Part shown: piece after piece, positions 15,396-22,848 of the stretch
How the letters are laid out: each line of letters opens with the position of its first letter
How positions within the stretch are numbered: the first letter of the stretch is position 1
DNA from: Dechloromonas sp.
GTDB taxonomy: Bacteria; Pseudomonadota; Gammaproteobacteria; Burkholderiales; Rhodocyclaceae
DNA length: 64,000 nucleotides
Direction: 5' to 3'
Assembly: GCA_028689015.1 (NCBI GenBank)
Contig: JAQTXC010000002.1
Span: 30,183 to 94,182 of the forward strand
Notes under the pieces: model-generated
Told to the model about the DNA's origin: nothing
What the model saw: only the letters and a program-made list of their open reading frames with translations
The model's database searches: none
Made by a program: the position numbers and the translations under genes

Positions 15396-16334
15396 ATGAA
15401 CAGTAATCCCCAACTGGATGATTTGCGCCTGTTTTGCGTGGTGGCACGTAACCGCAGTTTTGCTGCATCCGCTCGTGAACTCGGGGTATCGAAGGCCGTG
15501 GTGAGCAAGCGGATCGCCTTGCTCGAGGCGACGGTGCAGGAAAAGCTGTTGCACCGGACAACGCGCCAGGTGTCGATGACCGGCCAGGGTGAAATTGTCC
15601 ATCAATGGGCGTTGCGTATTCTCGAGGACGTCGCGTTGATGGGGGCGGCGATTTCGCGCGAGAAGGTGGCGCCCAGCGGGTTGCTGCGCATCTGCAGTAG
15701 TACCGGTTTCGGTCGCAGCCGTCTGGCACCGGCCTTGTCGGCCATGGCGCGGCAGTTTCCGCAGCTGGAAATCCAGCTCGAATTGTTCGATCGCCCGGTC
15801 GACCTGGTTGAGGAGGGCTTCCAGCTGGATATCCGCATTGGTCAGGTGCGTGAGGGGAATGTCATCAAGCGCCGGATTGCCGGCAATCGCCGCGTGCTCT
15901 GTGCCGCTCCGGCGTATCTCGAACGCTACGGCGTACCGCAGTCGCTGGCTGAGCTGCAGCAGCATCGCTGCCTGTCGATCCGGGAACGCGATCAGGATTT
16001 CTGGCGCTGGGAGCTCGATGGGCCGGAGGGGCCGGTGGCGATCAGGGTCAGTGGGCCGTTGTCAGCCAATAATGGCGAGGTGGTCCGACAATGGGCGGTC
16101 GACGGTCATGGCATCATGCTGCGGTCGACCTGGGACATCGAACGGGAATTGGCCAGCGGGGTGCTGCTGCCGGTTCTGCCCGGCTATGGCCAGCCGGCGG
16201 ATGTCTGGGCGGTTTATCCGACGCGCCTGTCGGTATCGGCCAAGCTGCGGGTCAGCGTGGCGTTTCTTGAACACTGGTTTGCGCCGGTCGGGGCCATGCG
16301 CCCGGCTGCTGTGACCACGAATGGATGTCAGTGA
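15396..16334 (+). CDS. LysR-family transcriptional regulator
   Basis: This 312-residue regulator has an N-terminal winged helix (about 8-66: LDDLRLFCVVARNRSFAASA, ELGVSKAVVSKRIALLE, LLHRTTRQVSMT). A periplasmic-binding-like effector domain runs from about 90 to 295. The frame reaches a TTG at 15381, but the ATG at 15396 gives the normal N-terminus. It is divergent from the TauE-type exporter, with a LysR-type dyad in between, so the exporter is the likely target. The effector is unknown. Its end overlaps the start of the aminotransferase gene by about 10 bases, so the two may be co-transcribed. Confidence 0.87.
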   Translation: MNSNPQLDDLRLFCVVARNRSFAASARELGVSKAVVSKRIALLEATVQEKLLHRTTRQVSMTGQGEIVHQWALRILEDVALMGAAISREKVAPSGLLRICSSTGFGRSRLAPALSAMARQFPQLEIQLELFDRPVDLVEEGFQLDIRIGQVREGNVIKRRIAGNRRVLCAAPAYLERYGVPQSLAELQQHRCLSIRERDQDFWRWELDGPEGPVAIRVSGPLSANNGEVVRQWAVDGHGIMLRSTWDIERELASGVLLPVLPGYGQPADVWAVYPTRLSVSAKLRVSVAFLEHWFAPVGAMRPAAVTTNGCQ

Positions 16335-17503
16335 GGATTGGTGTGGAATCGATCAAATTCACCCCCCGCCCCTGTTTTGCCCAAACCGGAACAACCATTT
16401 TTACCGTGATGTCGCAGATGGCGGTCGAGTGCGGTGCGGTCAACCTGTCGCAGGGTTTTCCCGATTTCCAGGCCGAACCGGCCTTGTTCGATGCGCTGCA
16501 TCGTCACCTGCTGGCCGGGCGGAACCAGTACGCGCCGATGGCGGGCGTGCCCGAATTGCGGCAGGCGATAGCGGACAAGGTGGCGGCGCTTTATGGCCCG
16601 CGATTCGATGTCGACCGTGAGGTGACCGTCACGGCCGGCGCGACGCAGGCCCTGTTCACAGCAATTGCCGCCTTCGTCCGGCCGGGCGATGAAGTCCTGG
16701 TCTTCGAGCCGGTCTACGACAGTTATGTGCCGGCCATCGAAACAGTCGGCGGCAAGGCCGTCTTCGCCTCCCTGCGCTATCCCGACTACCGCCCGGACTG
16801 GGCGCAGGTGGCACAACTGATCACGGCGAAAACGCGGATGGTCATCGTCAATTCACCCCATAACCCGACGGGCAGCCTGCTGACGGCGGTCGACCTCGAC
16901 AAACTGGCCGAATTGCTGCGCGGGACCGATATCGTCGTGCTTTCCGACGAAGTCTACGAGCACATCGTGTTCGACGGTGAGTCGCACCGCAGCCTGTGTG
17001 CGCATCCGGAACTGGCCCGGCGGACGCTGGTGGTCTCCAGCTTTGGCAAGACCTACCACATCACCGGCTGGAAGATTGCCTATGTCGTTGGCCCCGACGC
17101 GCTGATGGCGGAGTTCAGGAAAGTTCATCAGTTCAATGTGTTTACCGTGCACACGCCATCACAGCTGGCGCTTGCCGAGTACATGCAGGATGCCTCGCGC
17201 CATCTGCGACTGGCCACTTTCTACCAGCAGAAGCGGGATTTTTTCCGGGCCATCCTGGCGGCGACTCCGTTCGATTTACTGCCTTGCCGCGGCACCTATT
17301 TCCAGCTGGCGCGCTACGACCGTATCTCAGATCTGCCGGACCGGGCCTTTGCTGAGTGGCTAACGCGCAACGTCGGCGTGGCCGTCATCCCGGTCTCGGT
17401 GTTCAACCATGATGGCCGCGACGACAAGGTCGTGCGTTTCTGCTTCGCCAAACAGGAGGCGACCTTGCTAGCAGCCGTAGCCCGGCTGGCGCAGCTTACT
17501 TGA
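16325..17503 (+). CDS. PLP-dependent aminotransferase, YbdL/MtnE-like (methionine aminotransferase type)
   Basis: This fold-type I aminotransferase has up to 392 residues. Seen are NLSQGFPDF (40-48), NSPHNPTG (176-183), LSDEVYEH (207-213) and the Schiff-base Lys242 in SSFGKTYHITGWK. The arrangement resembles E. coli YbdL, which uses methionine and 2-oxo-4-methylthiobutyrate. That would be the last step of methionine salvage and would link it to mtnA. Start choice is uncertain: the ATG at 16325 overlaps the LysR stop, and GTG codons at 16331 and 16343 are possible. Kynurenine aminotransferase-like activity is an alternative. It overlaps a convergent zinc-ribbon gene by eight bases. Confidence 0.83.
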   Translation: MSVRIGVESIKFTPRPCFAQTGTTIFTVMSQMAVECGAVNLSQGFPDFQAEPALFDALHRHLLAGRNQYAPMAGVPELRQAIADKVAALYGPRFDVDREVTVTAGATQALFTAIAAFVRPGDEVLVFEPVYDSYVPAIETVGGKAVFASLRYPDYRPDWAQVAQLITAKTRMVIVNSPHNPTGSLLTAVDLDKLAELLRGTDIVVLSDEVYEHIVFDGESHRSLCAHPELARRTLVVSSFGKTYHITGWKIAYVVGPDALMAEFRKVHQFNVFTVHTPSQLALAEYMQDASRHLRLATFYQQKRDFFRAILAATPFDLLPCRGTYFQLARYDRISDLPDRAFAEWLTRNVGVAVIPVSVFNHDGRDDKVVRFCFAKQEATLLAAVARLAQLT

Positions 17504-17666
17504 GCTTGAGTCGGCCTTCCCAGTGGCACTCGGGTTGAGCGCAGCGATAGCGGCGAACCTTACCAAAGAGACTCAGCAGGCGGTCAATGGGACGCCGGGG
17601 AATGCGGATCGTGTTGTATTTGCCGCAGACAGGGCAAGGCGGGGGACTTTCACCGTTGAAAAACAT
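17496..17666 (-). CDS. Small zinc-ribbon protein (56 residues)
   Basis: The ATG at 17666 opens a 56-residue frame. It begins MFFNGESPPPCPVC, has basic stretches (RIPRRP, GKVRRYRC) and a second cysteine pair in CAQPEC, and ends at TAA 17496. The CPxC ... CxxxxC spacing and basic surface suggest a zinc ribbon that may bind nucleic acid or a protein partner. The 3' end overlaps the convergent aminotransferase stop. I do not recognise a named family. It supports itself by length, a start codon and the paired cysteines. Confidence 0.6.
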   Translation of the reverse strand: MFFNGESPPPCPVCGKYNTIRIPRRPIDRLLSLFGKVRRYRCAQPECHWEGRLKLK

Positions 17667-17780
17667 GGCAGCTCCGTAATCTGGGGTTGGGTTGTCGGAG
17701 AATTGACAACGGAGCTTTCACCGGTCGCTTGTGACATCATTTGAGCAGGCCATGCAGGCTTGGCTCAAGCAGTATTTTTG

Positions 17781-17810
17781 AATGCCCGGCGAAAGGCGTT
17801 GCCGGGCATT
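17781..17810. other. Perfect stem-loop in gene-poor gap
   Basis: AATGCCCGGC and GCCGGGCATT form a perfect 10-base stem around the loop GAAAGGCGTT. No T-run follows on either strand, so it is not a classical terminator. It lies between the large EF-hand gene (minus) and the zinc-ribbon gene. The rest of 17667-17887 shows only AT-rich sequence. Confidence 0.55.
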
Positions 17811-17887
17811 ATATTCCAATATTCTGACTGTATTCTTTTGTAATTATTACAATGGGCTCGTGTCGTGGGCCTTGTTGACGCAATAGT

Positions 17888-20017
17888 TTACAAGCCGGGT
17901 AGCGTACCGGTGCCGAGGTAGAGCAAACCGAGCATCAGCACTGCGCCAAGGAAGAAGTACAGCAACCAGGGGGTTTTCTTTTCGGCATAAGGGTCGGTCA
18001 GATTACGCCGGGCGCCGGTCGGCAATGCGGCCATCTGGGTCAGGGCCCGGCCGAAGGGAATGTTGATCCGGGCGCGGGTATTCACGGCCCAGCCATTGGC
18101 ATCGAGAATCGGACCGAGGTTGCGGTTGCGTAGTTTGAAGAAGGCCATGGCCATCGCGGGACCGGAAACCAGCAGCATCAGTCCGCCGAGGGCGAGCGGC
18201 ATCTGCCACAGTTTCAGGCCGAGGAAACCGGTGACCAGTGCCGCCAGCGCGGTGCCGAGCGCGCCGACGGCCAGGCCGATGGCGGCGAAAATGCCGGCAA
18301 AACGGGCGACATCGAAAGGAGCCGGAGCAGCTTTGTCGCCGCTGCTGACCCGCTGGCCTGCTTCACCAACGGCTTTGGCGCTCAGATCATCAACGCCCTT
18401 GGCCTTGTCGGCAGCAAACTTCTGCGCTTGTTCGGCAATCAGTCGGGCCAGTTTCTTGTACGGCGACCAAAAGGCTTGGCGGATGCTGATCGGGTGGTCG
18501 ATGATCTTGGTGATCGTAGCGTCCCAGTCCTTGCCGTCGCGGTCGTAAAACACCCCGTTACGACCGACCATCAGCTGATCAGAATCCCCGGCCGTGAAGG
18601 CGGCGGCAATGGTCATTTTTTCGCCCTGGCGGCGACAGTCGCAATAGGCCAGATAAACCCCGGACAGCGCTGCCAGCGCCGCATGCTTGCCGGCATCCAG
18701 TACCTTGACGGTGAGTTCGCAGCTGCGGCCATCAAGGTAAAGGGTCCCGGCCTGGAAAATGGCCAGGTCGCGCCGAGTGTAAAAATCGGTAAAGGAAACG
18801 AAATTGTTGGCGATCTTGGCCAGGTCGCGGGTCAGGCGGGTCAGTTGATCGACTTCGGCGATGGCCGCGGCGGCATCGGCCATGGCGGCATCTTCGGCGA
18901 TCAGGGCGCTCAGACGGGCGGCATGGTCGCTGGCCAGCAATTGTTGCAAGCGCTCGCTTGCCAGGTTGTCCAGCGGTGTGGCCGGGTGGGCGGCGAGCCA
19001 GTTTTCATAGGGCGAAAAGCGGCCCTTGACGGTGGCCCAGTCGCTCGCGGTCAACGCGCTGATTTCACCCAGAATCGGTGTGATGGCGGTGCTGCGTGCC
19101 ATGGCCATGGCGTCTTCCCAAGCCGGATTGAGGCCCTTGTCGAGCGGCAGCTGGCCGCCGTTGCGAACGAAAGCCAGGGGCAGGGTGGCGAGATCGGCGA
19201 CCGATTCGGCCAGATTACGCTGGCCGATGGCACGCAGGTCGTCTTCGCTGCCATTGAGTAGCTGACTGGCGCGTGGATCGAAATCGGCCAGGCGGCAGCG
19301 GGTAAAGAAGTCGTCGATCTTGCCCTTGACGCCGAGTAGTGCGGCGTGAGCGATAGCGCTCTGCTCGCCGAGTGGTTGCAGGCTGGCGTCGCCGGCCGGG
19401 GCGTCGCGCCAGGCTTGCAGGGCCGCGGCTTCGCTGAAGAAACGGTCGACCATTGCCTGGTCGACCCCGGCTTCGCCACTGCGGTCGGTGACGCCGCCCA
19501 GGTAAGTGATGATGTCGCTTAGGGTCTGTTGCAGGGCATCATCGTGCTCAATCCGGCTGATGATGCCGTCGCCGTTGCGCAGCGTGGAAGCAAAAATTCG
19601 GACGCTGTCGGCCGTGTCGTCGACGCCGATATGCTTGGCCTCTGGCTTGTCGAGGCTGCTCAGAATGTGTCGGGCGGAGGCCAGCAGGCGCAGGCCATCA
19701 GCGTGGCTGTCGTCAATGTCGTCGAGGGCCAGGTCGCCACCGGCCATCAGCGTGTCGGCCGATTTCAGCAGGTGTTCGGCCCATTCGATGGCGGCAATCA
19801 GTTCCGGTGCGCGGATGTGGCCATCCCCGTCGCTGTCGAGCAAACTCAGGGTGGCGGGGTCGAATTCCAGCCCGTTGACCGGGCAGGACAGGGCGACCCA
19901 GAGTTTCTGGTTCAGTTCGGACAGGTGGGTCAGGTCGCTGCCGCGGTCGATGCGAACTTGGTCGAAACCGCCGGCACTGAAAAATTCCCAATGGTGGCTA
20001 TGGCTGGGGGTTGTCAC
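17888..20017 (-). CDS. Large EF-hand-containing membrane protein of unknown function
   Basis: This 709-residue protein starts at a GTG at 20017 with AAGGAG just upstream. An EF-hand-like loop DSDGDGHIRAPE is near residues 61-72, and a second acidic stretch (DDIDDSHADG) follows. A long helical, alanine-rich middle comes next. The C-terminal third holds three to four membrane segments (AGIFAAIGLAVGALG, LGGLMLLVSGPAMAMA, LLYFFLGAVLMLGLLYL). No enzymatic motif is recognised. Twenty bases separate it from glnE upstream, so it may be co-transcribed. It is a candidate Ca2+-responsive envelope protein, by inference only. Confidence 0.8.
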   Translation of the reverse strand: MTTPSHSHHWEFFSAGGFDQVRIDRGSDLTHLSELNQKLWVALSCPVNGLEFDPATLSLLDSDGDGHIRAPELIAAIEWAEHLLKSADTLMAGGDLALDDIDDSHADGLRLLASARHILSSLDKPEAKHIGVDDTADSVRIFASTLRNGDGIISRIEHDDALQQTLSDIITYLGGVTDRSGEAGVDQAMVDRFFSEAAALQAWRDAPAGDASLQPLGEQSAIAHAALLGVKGKIDDFFTRCRLADFDPRASQLLNGSEDDLRAIGQRNLAESVADLATLPLAFVRNGGQLPLDKGLNPAWEDAMAMARSTAITPILGEISALTASDWATVKGRFSPYENWLAAHPATPLDNLASERLQQLLASDHAARLSALIAEDAAMADAAAAIAEVDQLTRLTRDLAKIANNFVSFTDFYTRRDLAIFQAGTLYLDGRSCELTVKVLDAGKHAALAALSGVYLAYCDCRRQGEKMTIAAAFTAGDSDQLMVGRNGVFYDRDGKDWDATITKIIDHPISIRQAFWSPYKKLARLIAEQAQKFAADKAKGVDDLSAKAVGEAGQRVSSGDKAAPAPFDVARFAGIFAAIGLAVGALGTALAALVTGFLGLKLWQMPLALGGLMLLVSGPAMAMAFFKLRNRNLGPILDANGWAVNTRARINIPFGRALTQMAALPTGARRNLTDPYAEKKTPWLLYFFLGAVLMLGLLYLGTGTLPGL

Positions 20018-20037
20018 GGGGAGGGCTCCTTGGGGTG

Positions 20038-22743
20038 TTAATTAAAGACCGTCTGCCACAAGGCACGGACAGCGGAAATATACGGCGCCAGCGGTGCCCG
20101 AGCCGTACTGGCTTTGGCTTGGCCGGACAGGCGCTTTTCGTGTTGCAGGCGACGGAATTCACGGTAGGCATCGCCACTCTGGCGAGCCAGGTCCGGATCG
20201 ATCAGGCCGAGTTCGCCGGCGATGCGCAGCAGGGCAATATTGCCTAAATTGGCGGTGAGTTCCGGGTGCGGGTGGGCGTAGCCGAGGATCAGGTATTGAA
20301 CGATGAATTCGACGTCGACAATGCCGCCTGGGTCATGTTTGAGCGAGAAACGCTCGGCGTCATTGACGGCGTGGGCATCGAGCATTTTTTGTCGCATGGC
20401 GACGACCTCGTCGCGCAGTGCTCCCAGGTCGCGTGGCTGGCGCAGGATTTCGACCCGAATGGCTTCGAAACGGGCGCCAACGGCTGGGTCTCCGGCACAG
20501 AAGCGGGCCCGGGTGAGGGCCTGATGTTCCCAGACCCAGGCGTTTTTCAATTGATAGTCGCGGAAGGCGTCGACCGTGACGGCCAGCAGGCCGGAGTCGC
20601 CATTGGGGCGCAGGCGCAGGTCGGTTTCAAACAGCATGCCGGCCGAGGTTTGGCTGGAGAGCCAGGTATTCAGGCGTTGGCCGAGGCGGGTGTAATTTTC
20701 AGGGGCGTCGCCGTCGTCATCGTCGTAGAGGTACACCAGATCGAGATCGGAGGCGTAGCCCAGTTCTTTGCCGCCCAGCTTGCCGTAGCCGATGACAGCA
20801 AATCGGGGTTGCTCGCAGTGGCGATTCTTGATTTTGCTCCAGACCAGCGGCAGGGTTTCCTGGACCAGGGTGTCGGCCAATTCAGTCAAATGGTCAGACA
20901 GGTGCTCGACCGTTTGCAGACCGGCCAGGTCCTGGGCCAGCAGGCGGAAAACTTGGGCGTGGTGCATTTCGCGCAGGATGTCCATTTCGCGTTCGGTATC
21001 GCCGGCGTGATTGGCCAGCGTCTGGCGCAGCGTGTCGCGGTAGCCGGCCCAGTTGGTGGCGATGTCGTAGAGTCTGGGGTCGAGCAATTCGTCGAGCAGC
21101 AGCGGGTGGCGATTGAGGTAACTGGCTGCCCAACTGGAGGCACAGACCATGTCGGCCACCCGCTTGAGCGCCATGGGGTATTGCTGCAACAAGGCCAGGT
21201 AGGCGCCGCGGCGGGCAATGTTTTCCAGAAAACTGAGGCCGCGGACCAGCGTCAGGTCAGGGTGGCGCGTGCTGCCGGCCGCTTCGATCAGGCGCGGGCC
21301 GATGGCATCAAGACGCAGGCGGTTGCTGCTGGGTAGTTGCTGGTAACGGGTGGAGTGGCGTAATTCGGCCAGGCGGTTCATCGCTTCGCCCGGCTCGCGA
21401 AAACCCAGACCGCTGAGCAGTTCGCTGGCCTGGTCGTCGTCAATTTGCCCTTGCCACAAGCCGGTCAGCGCGTGCTCACCTTCTTCCGGGTCAGAAAAAA
21501 CGGCTTCGAAATGGCGGCTCACCTTGTCGCGGTGGTCGTTGAGGACGGCCAGCAAGGCAGGCCAGTCGGCAAAACCCATGCTGAGGGCCATTCTTGCCCG
21601 TTCGCTGTTGTCGACCGGCAGCATGTGGGTCTGCTTGTCGTCCACATATTGCAGTCGGTGTTCGAGGCGACGCAGGAAATCGTAGGCGATGCGCAGTTCC
21701 TGTTCGGTATCGGCCGGGATCAACTGCCGGCTGGCCAGTTGTTTGAGGACGGACAGCGTTGGCCGAATCTGCAGGCCGGGGTCGCGGCCGCCGCGAATGA
21801 GCTGGAAGACCTGGGCGATGAATTCAATTTCGCGGATGCCGCCCGGCCCCAGCTTGACGTGGTCGGCCATGTCCTTGCGGGCTACTTCACGACGAATTTG
21901 CGCATGCAGATCGCGCATGGCGTTGATGGCGCCGAAATCAAGGTACTTGCGGAAAACGAAGGGGCGGGAAATTTGCTGCAGGGCCTGCATCCATTCACTC
22001 AAGGCGGCTCCGTCGGCATTGGCGCCGCTGTTCATGACTCGGGCCTTGATCCAGGCGTAGCGTTCCCATTCGCGGCCTTGGGTGATGAAATAATTTTCCA
22101 GGCCATCGAGTGAGCAGACTAGCGGGCCGGAGTCGCCATTGGGGCGTAGACGCATGTCTACCCGGAAGACCTGGCCATCTGCGGTCAACTCGCCCAGGGT
22201 GGCAATGATTCGCTTGCCCAGGCGGTTGAAGAAGTCGTAGTTTTCGATCGACTTCGGGCCGGCGGTGTCGCCTTCTTCTGGGTAGACGAAGATGTAATCG
22301 ACGTCGGATGAAACATTGAGTTCGCGGCCACCCAGCTTGCCCATGCCAATGATCAGCAGGCGCTGCGCCCGCCCCTGGCTGTCGAGCGGTTCGCCGTAGC
22401 TGGTGACCAGTTGCCGGTGATGGTAGTCGAGGGCGAAGTTGGTGGTCACGTCGGCCAGCAGGGTCATGCTCTCGACGATTTCACTCAGCGGAGCGAGGCC
22501 ACCCAGGTCGCGCAGGATGAGGCGGGCCATCGTTTTTTGACGCAAGCGGCGCAGGGCGCGGCGAGCGTCGTCGTCGCTGGCAAAGGGGCCTTGCAACGCA
22601 GCTTTCAACTGGGCTTCCGACAGCGGCTGCAAAGAATCAGCGTGCAGTTCCGGGATCAGCTCGGGGCGCGCTTGGAGCAGGGCTCTCAGGTAGTGGCTGT
22701 GGTTCAGGGCATCTGCCCAGCGGGGGTCGAGTGTTGTGTTCAT
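20038..22743 (-). CDS. glnE: Bifunctional glutamine synthetase adenylyltransferase/adenylyl-removing enzyme
   Basis: The 901-residue protein contains two nucleotidyltransferase domains. The N-terminal one has GKLGGRELNVSSDVDYIFVYP (Asp147, Asp149), and the C-terminal one has GKLGGKELGYASDLDLVYLY (near 655-672). The intervening helical regions and the repeated LRLRPNGDSG are typical. GlnE adds or removes AMP on glutamine synthetase under control of PII. Length matches the family. I trimmed a very long upstream extension, which runs antisense through yhdP, to the ATG at 22743. It is divergent from yhdP across about 105 bases. Confidence 0.96.
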   Translation of the reverse strand: MNTTLDPRWADALNHSHYLRALLQARPELIPELHADSLQPLSEAQLKAALQGPFASDDDARRALRRLRQKTMARLILRDLGGLAPLSEIVESMTLLADVTTNFALDYHHRQLVTSYGEPLDSQGRAQRLLIIGMGKLGGRELNVSSDVDYIFVYPEEGDTAGPKSIENYDFFNRLGKRIIATLGELTADGQVFRVDMRLRPNGDSGPLVCSLDGLENYFITQGREWERYAWIKARVMNSGANADGAALSEWMQALQQISRPFVFRKYLDFGAINAMRDLHAQIRREVARKDMADHVKLGPGGIREIEFIAQVFQLIRGGRDPGLQIRPTLSVLKQLASRQLIPADTEQELRIAYDFLRRLEHRLQYVDDKQTHMLPVDNSERARMALSMGFADWPALLAVLNDHRDKVSRHFEAVFSDPEEGEHALTGLWQGQIDDDQASELLSGLGFREPGEAMNRLAELRHSTRYQQLPSSNRLRLDAIGPRLIEAAGSTRHPDLTLVRGLSFLENIARRGAYLALLQQYPMALKRVADMVCASSWAASYLNRHPLLLDELLDPRLYDIATNWAGYRDTLRQTLANHAGDTEREMDILREMHHAQVFRLLAQDLAGLQTVEHLSDHLTELADTLVQETLPLVWSKIKNRHCEQPRFAVIGYGKLGGKELGYASDLDLVYLYDDDDGDAPENYTRLGQRLNTWLSSQTSAGMLFETDLRLRPNGDSGLLAVTVDAFRDYQLKNAWVWEHQALTRARFCAGDPAVGARFEAIRVEILRQPRDLGALRDEVVAMRQKMLDAHAVNDAERFSLKHDPGGIVDVEFIVQYLILGYAHPHPELTANLGNIALLRIAGELGLIDPDLARQSGDAYREFRRLQHEKRLSGQAKASTARAPLAPYISAVRALWQTVFN

Positions 22744-22774
22744 GGCGAGGTCCGTCGGCGATGGCCGAAAAGGA

Positions 22775-22780
22775 TAAAAT
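22775..22780 (+). promoter_or_regulatory. -10-like element upstream of yhdP
   Basis: TAAAAT (within GGATAAAATGCC) lies 68 bases before the yhdP start in the glnE-yhdP intergenic region. No clear -35 was identified. Confidence 0.35.
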
Positions 22781-22848
22781 GCCGACTTTCGGCGTATTCG
22801 GACGATTGTAGTGATCTCGTACCCCATCTGGCAAAGCAACGGCCTCCG

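Noticed and set aside
17781-17810. Stem-loop read as a rho-independent terminator
   Set aside because: No T-run follows the stem on either strand, so it is listed only as a hairpin.
20266-21336. A 356-residue plus-strand frame
   Set aside because: Antisense to glnE, whose nucleotidyltransferase motifs are intact. The composition is low in complexity.
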